A stretch of DNA of 64,000 nt from an uncultured Sphingomonadaceae bacterium (GTDB lineage: Bacteria > Pseudomonadota > Alphaproteobacteria > Sphingomonadales > Sphingomonadaceae), in the NCBI GenBank assembly GCA_947503245.1, contig CANNCV010000002.1, positions 723,465 to 787,464 of the forward strand, written 5' to 3'. The notes under the pieces were generated by a model, which did not search any database, was not told the origin of the DNA, and was given only the letters and a program-made list of their open reading frames with translations. A program made the translations under genes and the position numbers. This document shows, piece by piece, positions 1 through 8,382 of this stretch (the stretch's first letter is position 1; each line of letters opens with the position of its first letter).

Positions 1-90
1 AGTGATAACCCAGCGGTAACACCAATCACCGCTTATGATGATGAAATGCATGTGGTAGGCCGTGTGGTCTGGATAGGGAGGAAGGTTTAA
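1..90 (+). CDS. C-terminal end of a phage repressor, S24 peptidase type (partial)
   Basis: An open frame enters from the left edge and stops at TAA (88-90). The last 29 residues include VVGRVVWIGR, the typical final strand of the LexA/CI-like S24 peptidase domain. Repressors of this kind bind operators through an N-terminal helix-turn-helix and inactivate themselves by RecA-stimulated cleavage. The DNA-binding part and catalytic residues lie outside the window. Its position beside a P2-like prophage suggests the prophage immunity repressor. The call rests on a short tail only. Confidence 0.6.
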   Translation, partial: SDNPAVTPITAYDDEMHVVGRVVWIGRKV

Positions 91-97
91 ATTATTG

Positions 98-114
98 CAA
101 CAGTCAAACTGTTG
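98..114. promoter_or_regulatory. Perfect palindrome upstream of the LuxR-type gene
   Basis: CAACAGT-CAA-ACTGTTG has perfect 7-bp arms and a 3-bp spacer. It lies in the 75-bp gap between the repressor stop and the start at 166, so it is a plausible operator for the small regulator cluster or for the repressor itself. Function is inferred from position only. Confidence 0.45.
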
Positions 115-165
115 TTGACTGCAATTTAATTTGCCAACCGTGTTTTCGCACTACATATTCAAAAA

Positions 166-633
166 ATGCCCCCTGATAATCAGATAATTAAAAATCTGAC
201 TAAACGCCAGAAAGAGTGTTTAGACCTTGTAAATAATGGATATTCTAGCAAGGAAATTGCAGGTATTTTGGTCATAGCACCAAATACAGTCGATTCTCAT
301 ATCGCTACTGCAATGAGCGCCTTGGGAGCCTCTACACGTGGGCAGGCAGCGCGACTAATGCTAAGTCATGAAACTAGTGAAAAATTTACTAGTAAACCGG
401 ACTATCTTGTCGAACCCAAAAATACCGAGCACATTCCAGAAGTGCCCAGCGATGTTGGTAAACCCGATAAACGTTGGTCATTGTTACTAACCACACTCAA
501 TTTAAGGGGAAAAGAGGGGGCTACTGGATTTTGGAATAAGTTAATTATAATAATCCAGATATCTCTACTTTCAACATTTGCTTTGGCAGCGACTGTGCTG
601 CTGATGTCGGGTATTGTCGCCATATTGAGTTAG
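166..633 (+). CDS. LuxR-type HTH protein with C-terminal membrane helix
   Basis: This 155-aa protein has an N-terminal LuxR/FixJ-type DNA-binding domain at about residues 8-68, with LTKRQKECLDLVNNGYSSKEIA followed by APNTVDSHIATAMSALGA. A polar linker precedes one hydrophobic helix at about 125-153. No receiver or autoinducer domain is present. A membrane-tethered regulator is the simplest reading. No Shine-Dalgarno sequence is obvious before the ATG. It is first of four closely spaced plus-strand genes between the repressor and tail gene D. The second LuxR-type prophage gene at 14768 has a comparable layout. Targets are unknown; the late-gene palindromes are one possibility. Confidence 0.7.
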   Translation: MPPDNQIIKNLTKRQKECLDLVNNGYSSKEIAGILVIAPNTVDSHIATAMSALGASTRGQAARLMLSHETSEKFTSKPDYLVEPKNTEHIPEVPSDVGKPDKRWSLLLTTLNLRGKEGATGFWNKLIIIIQISLLSTFALAATVLLMSGIVAILS

Positions 634-652
634 AACTTAGGGTGAATTGTAA

Positions 653-991
653 ATGGATATTGCACTTTCTAATGACGCTAACATAACATTGAATAGTATC
701 CGCAAAGCAGCCGAAGGAATTGATGCTGCATTAATGAATGAGGCGTCTGCATTTTCTGGTATATTATCAATTTCAAAAGACGCAGGTGTGCCGATTAATG
801 CCAATCAAACAATTTTAGAAGCTAGCATAAAGACAATAAATGAATTGGTATCTGCCCGGCGAGATAAATTACGCTCTATCTCAGCGATGAAAAAATTATT
901 AAATTTAAATGAAACGGACTCACTACTAAAAGGGTGTCCAGAAGGTTTACATGGCTTAGGTATTATTTTATTTTCACCTGAAAAATCTTAA
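653..991 (+). CDS. Hypothetical protein, 112 aa, helical
   Basis: This protein was not recognised. The sequence is mostly polar and helix-prone with no signal peptide or membrane segment. The start has a good ribosome-binding site (AGGGTGA, about 9 nt before ATG) and follows the LuxR-type gene by 19 bp, which suggests one transcript. It is probably a small cytoplasmic accessory protein of the regulator cluster. Confidence 0.55.
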   Translation: MDIALSNDANITLNSIRKAAEGIDAALMNEASAFSGILSISKDAGVPINANQTILEASIKTINELVSARRDKLRSISAMKKLLNLNETDSLLKGCPEGLHGLGIILFSPEKS

Positions 992-1034
992 TTTTAATAC
1001 TACTCTATATCGCATTTAAATCGGTGAATAATAA

Positions 1035-1466
1035 TTGTATATATCAATTTTATTTTGGATTATGACTATAATTGGATGTATATTTACATTCTGCTTCGGA
1101 AATTGGGAGGGGAAAATTGCTTCATTAGCATATTTTCTAGCAGTCTTATGCACTCATATTTTTAATCAAGGGGTGCGAGATTCGTTGGACATGAATGTGC
1201 TGTTTATCGATATTTTATGTCTGATTTCATATGTCATTTTGGCGATAAAAAGCCGTCAGAATTGGACCATATGGCTGGCAGGCTTACAATTATCTGAAGT
1301 CTTAGCCCATTTGCCTACCATAATTCTAACAGGCTTTGTGGCTCACACTTATGAGGCAATGCAAGGATTTTGGGCAGTACCAACTTTATTCACCATGGTG
1401 GTAGGAGTCTTTTTTGAAAGGCTAGATAGTAATGGAATCCATTCTCATATCGCAGAACACAAATGA
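1035..1466 (+). CDS. Small integral membrane protein, 143 aa
   Basis: The protein has about four hydrophobic segments (residues 3-22, 28-45, 54-71 and 80-100) plus a weaker one near 113-128. It resembles no family I can name. The track start is TTG at 1035, preceded by GGTGA about 9 nt upstream. Its 3' end overlaps the next gene by 35 bp, so the two are probably translated from one message. Together with the membrane-tethered LuxR-type protein it suggests a membrane-linked regulatory or exclusion function, but this is inference. Confidence 0.5.
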   Translation: MYISILFWIMTIIGCIFTFCFGNWEGKIASLAYFLAVLCTHIFNQGVRDSLDMNVLFIDILCLISYVILAIKSRQNWTIWLAGLQLSEVLAHLPTIILTGFVAHTYEAMQGFWAVPTLFTMVVGVFFERLDSNGIHSHIAEHK

Positions 1467-1902
1467 TGATCAGCCTACATCTTTGATTTCCCTTGTTGAA
1501 CAGGCAAGGTCGCTAGCTAAGCAGATAGAAGATAGCGCAGATATCTCAGTTATTATCGATCGTCTATCCATAGAGATAGAAGCTCGAAAATTACGAAATG
1601 ACATATTTGGTTCAGAGCTCTTTGGCGAGCCTGCCTGGGACATATTATTAGACTTATTCTGTGCTTACAAAAGTAACTCTGCCATCACAGTAACATCGGC
1701 ATGCATTGCCGGAAATTGCCCACAAACAACTGCCCTGAGATATTTGGACAAACTTCAAATACAAGGATTGATTAAGAGGGAACGCGACCATGTTGACTGT
1801 AGAAGAACCTATGTCAGTTTGACCCCAGCTGGAGTTAATAAGATGAGTAGATGGTTAGACAATACCAAATTACGCTCTCACAAATCATTCATTCTATCTT
1901 AA
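1432..1902 (+). CDS. Winged-helix (MarR-like) DNA-binding protein
   Basis: In this 156-aa protein, residues about 65-145 form a winged-helix domain: GEPAWDILLDLF, then a recognition-helix region CPQTTALRYLDKLQIQGLI, then the wing with RRTYVSLTPAG. The N-terminal 60 residues are helical and probably mediate dimerisation. It is last of the four-gene cluster. Its stop overlaps the convergent stop of tail gene D within the palindromic TTAA, leaving no room for a terminator. In P2 the ogr activator gene follows D; here this gene occupies that end on the opposite strand, so it is a candidate late-gene regulator. Confidence 0.65.
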   Translation: MESILISQNTNDDQPTSLISLVEQARSLAKQIEDSADISVIIDRLSIEIEARKLRNDIFGSELFGEPAWDILLDLFCAYKSNSAITVTSACIAGNCPQTTALRYLDKLQIQGLIKRERDHVDCRRTYVSLTPAGVNKMSRWLDNTKLRSHKSFILS

Positions 1903-2921
1903 CCCGCGCTTTCCAGTTTTACCTTAGTGTGTAGCCCGCCAGCATCAAATTGGTGTGTGGCTTCATTAACCAGCCAGTCAACGCCATCGATACGGCTATT
2001 CCAGCCTGATAGCCTGACCCGTGCATTGGGTTCTATTGCGGCATCACCCAAGGCGAGATCATAAGAAAATTCAAAGATGCCGCGCCGTTGGCGCTTTGCC
2101 TCTGCCGATGCGGCCGCCTGTGCGTCTGCGCGGGTGGCATAGGTTTTTTTCAGGCGCTTTGTGTTGCCAGTATTAGCGGCCCCGCCACCATCTGCGCCAG
2201 CGGTAACGGTCTGCGTTTGGGCTGTGTTCTGATCATGATATTGCGCACTGGCACCATTATAATCTTTGCCGCCAATTTCACTAAAGGTCCACCGGTTGCC
2301 ATCAATGCGCGTCCAGTTAAAGCCCGATATGGCCAGACCGGCCGCATTGAGCAAACTGCCCACGGGCATGAAAACCAGCACCAGATTTTTCCATGTTGCC
2401 ACGGCGTCATAACGCTGACCCAGATCGCGCAGAAACAATTTATTGGATTTGCCGCCCTGCTCAATGGCGGCAATGGGGATATTGGCCAGATCAGGATGCA
2501 CCGCCGCCACTTGACCATCTGCCGCAGCAATTTGTGTGATGATGGCACCCAATGTTGTGTCTTTCCATGCCCGGCTGCGGCGTGGGCGGTTGGCGCCGGT
2601 TAAATTGGCAGACCGTGCCCGAATGGACACTGTGTCCGGCGGGCCGCTTTCCTCTACCTCATCAACGCGGAACCGGCCTTTATCAACCAGACCCAGCGGC
2701 ACATCATCACCATCCAGCCAGCCCAGCGCCAATGTGATGACTGCGCCGCGCTGCACCGGTGCCAACAGGCCATCATGATTGTGCAAATCCAGCGTCAATT
2801 CATCCGATGCATCGGCCCGCTTTTCATTCAATGTCAGGCCGATGAGGCGCGGATTGATAATATCTGTCAGATCTGTGCCATCATCCAGCATGATGCGCGC
2901 TGCGGCTTTATTGGCGGGCAT
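1899..2921 (-). CDS. D: Phage late control protein D (tail hub, P2 gpD-like)
   Basis: The 340-aa protein matches the P2 gpD family by its opening (RLIGLTLNEKRADASDELTLDL), by the phage hub-type middle (LGQRYDAVATWKNLVLVFMPVG) and by length. gpD forms the tail hub that links the tube to the baseplate spike and is structurally related to T4 gp27. It is the last gene of the V-W-FI-FII-E-T-U-D unit and abuts U, with coordinates meeting at 2921. The name 'late control' is historical; it is a structural protein. Confidence 0.9.
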   Translation of the reverse strand: MPANKAAARIMLDDGTDLTDIINPRLIGLTLNEKRADASDELTLDLHNHDGLLAPVQRGAVITLALGWLDGDDVPLGLVDKGRFRVDEVEESGPPDTVSIRARSANLTGANRPRRSRAWKDTTLGAIITQIAAADGQVAAVHPDLANIPIAAIEQGGKSNKLFLRDLGQRYDAVATWKNLVLVFMPVGSLLNAAGLAISGFNWTRIDGNRWTFSEIGGKDYNGASAQYHDQNTAQTQTVTAGADGGGAANTGNTKRLKKTYATRADAQAAASAEAKRQRRGIFEFSYDLALGDAAIEPNARVRLSGWNSRIDGVDWLVNEATHQFDAGGLHTKVKLESAG

Positions 2922-3340
2922 TAATCCACCCTGTCCAGATCAATGGTGAAATCAACGGCGCGGGGAATGCCGCCCGCCATGATGCTGATCAAATCACTAT
3001 CAATGGCCACGATGTGAAACTGGCCCAGAACAGTGCCCAGACCATCAACCAGCGGCCAATCATCTCCGCTATCTGCCATTTCCACCAATCGGGCCAGATC
3101 AGCATAGCCCCCGTGAATCTCTGGCACCAAAAGCCCGGCCAAAGTTATGCGGTCAACACCGGGGCCAATAAATTGGCTGGCTGCGCGGGCACCATGACGT
3201 TCTGTTCGCACATGCACCCAATCGCGCCGCCGTGTCATGCCGGAATAGGCCAGGCTATCCATGCCAAAAACAAACAGGCCCAGCGTCAACAAATGGCGTG
3301 GGCTATAGGCGGGCAGTTCAAAATCCGGTCGGCTAGCCAT
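2921..3340 (-). CDS. U: Phage tail protein U (P2 gpU-like)
   Basis: This is a tail-terminator type protein of P2-like phages, recognised by LFVFGMDSLAYSGMTRRRDW near the start and by its place between T and D. The start at 3340 (MASRPDF) is preferred because AAGGGA lies 8 nt upstream; the track begins earlier at a GTG. That start lies inside the end of T, a few bases upstream of the T stop, so U is probably translationally coupled to T. Confidence 0.88.
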   Translation of the reverse strand: MASRPDFELPAYSPRHLLTLGLFVFGMDSLAYSGMTRRRDWVHVRTERHGARAASQFIGPGVDRITLAGLLVPEIHGGYADLARLVEMADSGDDWPLVDGLGTVLGQFHIVAIDSDLISIMAGGIPRAVDFTIDLDRVD

Positions 3341-5582
3341 CGGCATATTCCCTTCTGGCTTTAACACCCATCATTGCTTCTATTTTCTCGATGATCTGAC
3401 GTACAAGTTCGTCGATATCTTTTGCCGCCAAACCATCAATGTTGAACGTCACATTAAAGACACTGCCCCCGGCTTTTATGGGCACTGATGCAGTATTTGA
3501 GCCTTGCAATGGCGTGGCACCCGCTGGAGACAGCGCAAGGGCACCAGCACCGGCCACACTGGCCGCCAGACGCCCGGCAGCGCGTACCGGCTGCGCCCGC
3601 CCCTTATCAATGCCGATGGCCATGCCCTCTGTCATATAACCGCCAAAGCCCATAAACAGGCGCGATGGTGATTTGATGCCGAGAAACGCCTTTATGCCAT
3701 CAATGCCCGATGTCACGACAGATTTTAGCGCATTCCAAATGGCACCGGGCGCATTCATAATACCTTGTGCAATGCCCAATATGATATTCTTACCAATGCC
3801 CAGCATCTTGCCATGCAGGCCCAATAAAAAGCTGACACCATTGTTGAATGCGCCTTTGATATTTTCCCATGTCGTGCCCAGCCACGCCACAGCGCCCCAA
3901 AAAGCGGCTTTGATGGTATCCCAATGATTGTAAATGGCCAGCGCCGCAGCGCCAATGCCAACGGCAATCAATGTCACCGCCAGAATTATGGGGTTTGCCA
4001 TCATCAACAGACCCGCCCGCATCACGCCTTTTCCTAAAAAAAAAGCCGCAGTGCGCAACACGCCAAAGACTTTTGCGGCGCGGCTGACCCCTGCCAGATT
4101 TTTTGTGCCAAAAAATTTGAACACGGTGGAGACTGGCCCCAAAATTCCACCAAAGGCCAATTGCGCTGCACCTATGCCAACCTTCAATATGCCCAGACCA
4201 ACGGCCACGCTTAAAATGCTGTTGGCCAGTTTCGGGTTTCTATCTGCCCATGCCGCAACGGCATCAATCATGCCTGTCAGTTTTTCAATGCCAACGGTCA
4301 GAATTGGTGCAAGATGCTGTGATGCGGTCAGCGCAAGGCTGGAAATACCAACCTTTAATGCCGCCATATTTGCTGCACCAGTTTTTGCGCGCAATGCAAA
4401 ATCTTTATCGATCACATCACCGGCACCTCCCGCCCTTTTGCGAATGGCAATGAAATCATCAAAATCATTGATCAACGGAGCCAAAGCGCGCGCCGCCTGT
4501 TGATTGCCAAACAGCAAATTGATTTTTGACAGATCACCGCCAGTGGTTTCTCTGGTCAGGCGGGCAATTTCTTCTAAAGGGGTGCGGCCTTCTTTTGCGG
4601 CCTTTTTCATAGCGGCGGGCAGATCAACACCAAATTTGGCAAATTTCTTGATGGTGCGTTCTGTGTTGATGGTGGCCAATAGATTTTGCACATTGGTGGC
4701 GGCGGTTGCGCTGTCACCCGCCCCGCGCCGCGCAATCTGCAATGCAGCCGATAAATCAGCAACCGCGCCAGTGCCTTTTTGGCCTAATGTCTGCGCAGCG
4801 GCGGTCAATGCCGGAAAATGCTGCGCCATATCACCAATTTCAAAATTGCCCTCTTTACCCGCTTGCACCATGATATTCAGTGCTTTGGCATTTTGATCGA
4901 TAGGCACTTTTAGATTTTGGAAATTGCTAAAGCTGGTGGCGGCCAGATCTTCCACCTCTATACGATAGGCGGTTGCGGCCTGCCCAATTGGCCCAATCAA
5001 CTTGGTTGCCAATGTCGCATCCAGACCAGCACCGGCGAGAAAGTCAACACCGGCCCGCAGGCTTTCCGGCAATTGCTTACTGGCTTTTGCAGTGGCCAAA
5101 ATATCATTGCGCATGATGCGCATTTGCGCGGCAGTAAGGCCAGATTTTTGCTGAATATCCACCATGCCGGCTTCAAATTCTGCCCCGGCTTTTGCGGCCA
5201 AAACAAAGGGGGCAAGAATAGCGCCGCCCTGTATGACATTATCACGGCCAGATTGCCGCAATTGGCTGCCACGTTGCGCAATGCGGTTGGCTTTGGCATT
5301 GATGGCCAAATTATCTTTTTGCGCTTGTAGCTGGCGATTGGTGGCCAATAATTGCCGTTCCAATTGCTTTTCACGATTGACCAGTTCTGTGACATTGCCG
5401 CTGGCTTTACCTATGGCAGAACGGACACCGCCCAATTCACGTGATAGCTGGCGGCTTTGCCCGGACAATTCGCGCAGTGCGCCCTTGCCCTTTTTGCCTA
5501 GGCCAATAATTGTTTTCAACGATTTGGAAAGCTGGTCTTTGCCAGTGCCAAAATCAACGGTCAGTAACAATTTATCATTCAT
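3333..5582 (-). CDS. T: Phage tail tape measure protein (P2 gpT-like)
   Basis: This 749-aa protein sets tail length. An N-terminal coiled-coil region (LSGQSRQLSRELGGVRS, about residues 38-95) is followed by the conserved TP901/PhageMin tail domain (AGMVDIQQKSGLTAAQM through NLLFGNQQAARAL, about 137-365). Hydrophobic helices at about 460-550 are typical of tape measure proteins that reach the host membrane. The C-terminal region carries AQGIMNAPGAIWNALKS and GIKSPSRLF, usual in this family. It follows the E/E' frameshift pair immediately, as in P2. Confidence 0.92.
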   Translation of the reverse strand: MNDKLLLTVDFGTGKDQLSKSLKTIIGLGKKGKGALRELSGQSRQLSRELGGVRSAIGKASGNVTELVNREKQLERQLLATNRQLQAQKDNLAINAKANRIAQRGSQLRQSGRDNVIQGGAILAPFVLAAKAGAEFEAGMVDIQQKSGLTAAQMRIMRNDILATAKASKQLPESLRAGVDFLAGAGLDATLATKLIGPIGQAATAYRIEVEDLAATSFSNFQNLKVPIDQNAKALNIMVQAGKEGNFEIGDMAQHFPALTAAAQTLGQKGTGAVADLSAALQIARRGAGDSATAATNVQNLLATINTERTIKKFAKFGVDLPAAMKKAAKEGRTPLEEIARLTRETTGGDLSKINLLFGNQQAARALAPLINDFDDFIAIRKRAGGAGDVIDKDFALRAKTGAANMAALKVGISSLALTASQHLAPILTVGIEKLTGMIDAVAAWADRNPKLANSILSVAVGLGILKVGIGAAQLAFGGILGPVSTVFKFFGTKNLAGVSRAAKVFGVLRTAAFFLGKGVMRAGLLMMANPIILAVTLIAVGIGAAALAIYNHWDTIKAAFWGAVAWLGTTWENIKGAFNNGVSFLLGLHGKMLGIGKNIILGIAQGIMNAPGAIWNALKSVVTSGIDGIKAFLGIKSPSRLFMGFGGYMTEGMAIGIDKGRAQPVRAAGRLAASVAGAGALALSPAGATPLQGSNTASVPIKAGGSVFNVTFNIDGLAAKDIDELVRQIIEKIEAMMGVKARREYADG

Positions 5583-5593
5583 ATTACCGGCCT

Positions 5594-6093
5594 TTATTTG
5601 CCCTTTCCATCACCGTGCATGGCGTTCCATTTGGCCACCGCCTTTTCACGCCAATGCACTAAATCACCAATTGACAGGGCCGTGATTTCAGACAAAGGCC
5701 AGTGGAATATGGCGGAAATGTCTGCAATGTAATCATCGATATCTAACCCGCCATCATCGCTTCTGCGGCGGCTATCTGCGCCTTGCTCATAAAAAAACGA
5801 CGAATTGCCCCTGCCATTTCTGTACTGTCCGCAGGGTCAAGATCTTCTACTTCTTCTGGATGCAATGGCGGTTCGCTGATGCGCGGTATCAGGTCAATTA
5901 CTGCGGTGACATCAGCGGTTGCCAAATCCGTAAAACTTAACCCGCGCAATTCGCCTGTGCGCGGCTTACGCAAACGGACAGTTTCAATAACTTTGTCCAC
6001 GCGCTTAATGGGTTTTTCCAAAATAATAGGGTCGGAATATGTTACACCGGAATCGGTTTTTTCTGGCGCTGGTGCCTGGTCTTTTTTGCTCAT
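5594..6093 (-). CDS. E': Tail assembly chaperone gpE+E' made by -1 frameshift
   Basis: Reading E from 6093, slipping -1 at T TTT TTT (plus coordinates 5791-5797) and continuing in the new frame gives an uninterrupted 166-aa product ending at TAA 5594-5596. The extension contains DISAIFHWPLSEITALS and LVHWREKAVAKWNAMH, the classic P2 E' signature. The E' frame has no ATG between the slip site and this signature, so frameshifting is its only evident route of expression. In P2 and many myoviruses the two chaperones E and E+E' act on the tape measure protein during tail assembly; the same role is inferred here. The frame was absent from the ORF track. Confidence 0.88.
5743..6093 (-). CDS. E: Phage tail assembly chaperone E (P2 gpE-like)
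   Basis: This is the zero-frame product, 116 aa. It contains TVRLRKPRTGELRGLSFTDL and LIPRISEPPLHPEEVEDLDP, the usual motifs of the phage tail assembly chaperone E/41/14 family. AAGGACC precedes the ATG at a normal distance. It is longer than the P2 protein but sits in the same place between the tube gene FII and the tape measure gene. Most ribosomes should end here after MMAG; a minority make the E+E' form. Confidence 0.88.
   Translation of the reverse strand: MSKKDQAPAPEKTDSGVTYSDPIILEKPIKRVDKVIETVRLRKPRTGELRGLSFTDLATADVTAVIDLIPRISEPPLHPEEVEDLDPADSTEMAGAIRRFFMSKAQIAAAEAMMAG
5791..5797 (-). promoter_or_regulatory. Programmed -1 frameshift slip site T TTT TTT
   Basis: The zero frame reads CGT TTT TTT ATG, exactly the X XXY YYZ heptamer pattern. 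The slip joins E to E'. P2 uses T TTT TTG at the equivalent point. No downstream stimulatory structure was worked out. Confidence 0.88.
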
Positions 6094-6134
6094 GCGGATG
6101 GTCCTTTATCTGATATGCGGGGATTTTTGGGTTT

Positions 6135-6167
6135 GGGCGGCGGTGCGGCTCTTACACACCGCCGCCC
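6135..6167 (-). terminator. GC-rich hairpin between FII and E
   Basis: GGGCGGCGGTG pairs perfectly with CACCGCCGCCC around an 11-nt loop in the 129-bp gap between the tail tube and chaperone genes. No T-run follows on the minus strand, so it is more likely a partial terminator or an RNA-stabilising structure that keeps tube and sheath expression above downstream genes. This role is inferred. Confidence 0.5.
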
Positions 6168-6222
6168 AGCCACAATGATGGTCCGCATGATCCACCAATG
6201 GGCAAGGCTGTTGCGGCGGCGC

Positions 6223-6732
6223 TTAGCTGGTTAAAATGGCCATGATTTCGCCATAGCGGTCAACGCCATCGACAATATAAATGCCGTTCACCATGTCGAT
6301 CTGCACTTCGGCAATATTGTTCACAACGCGGCTATATTGGGTCAGGGTCAGCATATATTTATGCTCTGTATCGTCACCGGGTTTGCTGGTGCCAAAATCA
6401 ATTTCATTAAACCGGCCGCCAATATAATGTTCAACCGCCTCCGGTATGCCGCCATCCTGCCGCCGGAAAGCCTCTACCAAGCGCACACGTTCACTGGTCA
6501 CGTCTGTGCTGCCAAAGCGGCGGATATTGCGGGCGGTGTGGCTGGCCATAGTGATTTCTGCGGTCAGTTTTTCCAAGCCCAGATCAATATCAATCGGGCC
6601 GGGCATGCCGCCAGCGCGGTGTTCTTCCATTTTGGCCACCAATTTTGGCGGGGTGAAACTCATCACCTCACCCAAATGGCCACGGCCATTGATATAGGCG
6701 TTGATGTTAATCAGCTTATTAGGGATTCCCAT
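6223..6732 (-). CDS. FII: Phage major tail tube protein (P2 gpFII-like)
   Basis: The 169-aa length and sequence agree with the P2 FII family: N-terminal MGIPNKLININAYINGRGHLG, and internal EVMSFTPPKLVAKMEEHRAGGMPGP. It polymerises into the inner tail tube within the contractile sheath. AAGGATAACGACC precedes ATG. It follows the sheath gene FI in the same unit, the standard myovirus arrangement. Confidence 0.95.
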   Translation of the reverse strand: MGIPNKLININAYINGRGHLGEVMSFTPPKLVAKMEEHRAGGMPGPIDIDLGLEKLTAEITMASHTARNIRRFGSTDVTSERVRLVEAFRRQDGGIPEAVEHYIGGRFNEIDFGTSKPGDDTEHKYMLTLTQYSRVVNNIAEVQIDMVNGIYIVDGVDRYGEIMAILTS

Positions 6733-6813
6733 GGTCGTTATCCTTTTGTCTATCGCCGCAATGTATGGGCGGATTTGCTATCGTGATGCGGGTTGGGCGG
6801 TATTATTGGCCGG

Positions 6814-7992
6814 TCAGGCCAGTTGATCGCCAAAGCCAGCATAATATTCATCTGTGACCACCAGATCGACAATCGCCTGATTAAGCGGTGCCACTGGCGT
6901 GAAGCGGTGAATGAATTTGACATCACCCAGCGCCAAAGTGCTGGCCGTATTGCCCAGCGTGTCAAAGCTGAATTCACCGCCAATTATCCGCCCTTGCGCA
7001 ACCAAGCGGCTGACCGCCGCATTGGCGGACATAATGATATCTTTGATCTGTGGCACAGTGACTGGCTGATCAATGAAAGGAAAAACCAAATCCTCTATAA
7101 TATCGCGCATAGCATCATTGCTGCGCACCGCCGTTTCAAACTGAAATTCCGGTTCATCTGACAGAGTATCATTGCCCCAGAACCGGAAGCCATCGCGCCG
7201 CACCAATGTGGTGATGTTGGCAGCATTCAAAACACCGGCGGGCGATGTCTGGTCAGTAGGATCAAAGAAACTTTGCGTTTGTATGCCTGTCACACCATTG
7301 ACCGTGCTGTTTGACAGACTGACATGCCAGCCCTGTTCTTCATCAATGCGGGCACGGTGACCCAGTGCAACGGCAATTGCCGCACCGTCAAAATCATCAT
7401 CGCCGCCCGTGCCAAAATCTGGCCAGATCATTTTCGCCCGCTTGGCGCCATAGTTACCGCGCTCTGTTATAACATCGGCCTGTGTTTCACCTTCAGGCGC
7501 AATATAGGCAAAAGCCCGCAATTGATCGGCTGCGGTCAACAAGGCTGTGTTGATACTTTCCAGATTATAGCCTGGTGCACCAATGATGCGCGGGCGCAGG
7601 CCGGTTTGCGTTTCAGCCAACAACAATGCGCTAATGCCGGTGTGACCATCGACAGTGATGCCGCCTATCACGTTGGCGGCCTCTTCTGCTGTATTCTCAC
7701 CAGCATCAACACGCACCACAATGAGCACCGGGCTGGATTGATCGGCAATATGCGTAAGCGCCGGGCGCAACGTGCCCTGATCACCCGCCAACAGCAAAGC
7801 ATTGGTGATATCGCTCACCAGTACCGGTGTATTGAGCGGAAAAGCATCATCAAGCGCAGCATCACCCGCAATTTGCGCAGCGCCATTGCCGGAAAATGAT
7901 GATGTGGCAACAAGGCCGATAACAGCCAGCGATTGCACCGCGGGGATACGCGGTGCGTTGGTGGTTTCATTGATAGTGATTCCGCGTAACAT
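6814..7992 (-). CDS. FI: Phage tail sheath protein (P2 gpFI-like)
   Basis: The 392-aa protein forms the contractile sheath. Recognisable parts are the N-terminal GITINETTNAPRIP and SLAVIGLVATS, and the C-terminal DDIMSANAAVSRLVAQGRI-like segment preceding GGEFSFDTLGN. Length equals the P2 protein. AAAGGAAAATCACC precedes ATG. FI and FII are 81 bp apart, suggesting co-expression at high level. Confidence 0.94.
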   Translation of the reverse strand: MLRGITINETTNAPRIPAVQSLAVIGLVATSSFSGNGAAQIAGDAALDDAFPLNTPVLVSDITNALLLAGDQGTLRPALTHIADQSSPVLIVVRVDAGENTAEEAANVIGGITVDGHTGISALLLAETQTGLRPRIIGAPGYNLESINTALLTAADQLRAFAYIAPEGETQADVITERGNYGAKRAKMIWPDFGTGGDDDFDGAAIAVALGHRARIDEEQGWHVSLSNSTVNGVTGIQTQSFFDPTDQTSPAGVLNAANITTLVRRDGFRFWGNDTLSDEPEFQFETAVRSNDAMRDIIEDLVFPFIDQPVTVPQIKDIIMSANAAVSRLVAQGRIIGGEFSFDTLGNTASTLALGDVKFIHRFTPVAPLNQAIVDLVVTDEYYAGFGDQLA

Positions 7993-8013
7993 GGTGATTT
8001 TCCTTTTTCGTGA

Positions 8014-8382
8014 TCAATTGGTGGATGCGCCGCCGGTACGGATCGGGATTGACAAAATGGCGCGGTTATTGGCGGGCGGCAGATCGGTGCGCTCACCCTC
8101 TATCGTGATAGACAATTGCCCCTGTGCATTGCCGTTGCTTAAAGCAACACGCAATAAGCGCAGACGCGGTTCAAAACGGCTAAGGGCCAAGGCCGTGGCA
8201 CCATAAAACAGGGCGCGGGTGGCGGCGTTTAATGGCTGGTCAACCAAATCATATAGCATTGAGCCATAATCACGGCGCATGACGCGGGTGCCCAATGGCG
8301 TGGTCAAAATATCGCCAATGGATTGCGCCAGATGATCGCTGCCGGTCAATTCTGCGCCTGTGTTGCGGTTCATTCCGGTCAT
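8014..8382 (-). CDS. W: Baseplate wedge protein W (gp25-like)
   Basis: This 122-aa protein has HLAQSIGDILTTPLGTRVMRRDYGS, the hallmark of the gp25/GpW lysozyme-like baseplate wedge family. It joins the wedge to the first sheath ring. Its ATG overlaps the TGA of V (ATGA), indicating coupling. It is 21 bp upstream of the sheath gene. Confidence 0.93.
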   Translation of the reverse strand: MTGMNRNTGAELTGSDHLAQSIGDILTTPLGTRVMRRDYGSMLYDLVDQPLNAATRALFYGATALALSRFEPRLRLLRVALSNGNAQGQLSITIEGERTDLPPANNRAILSIPIRTGGASTN

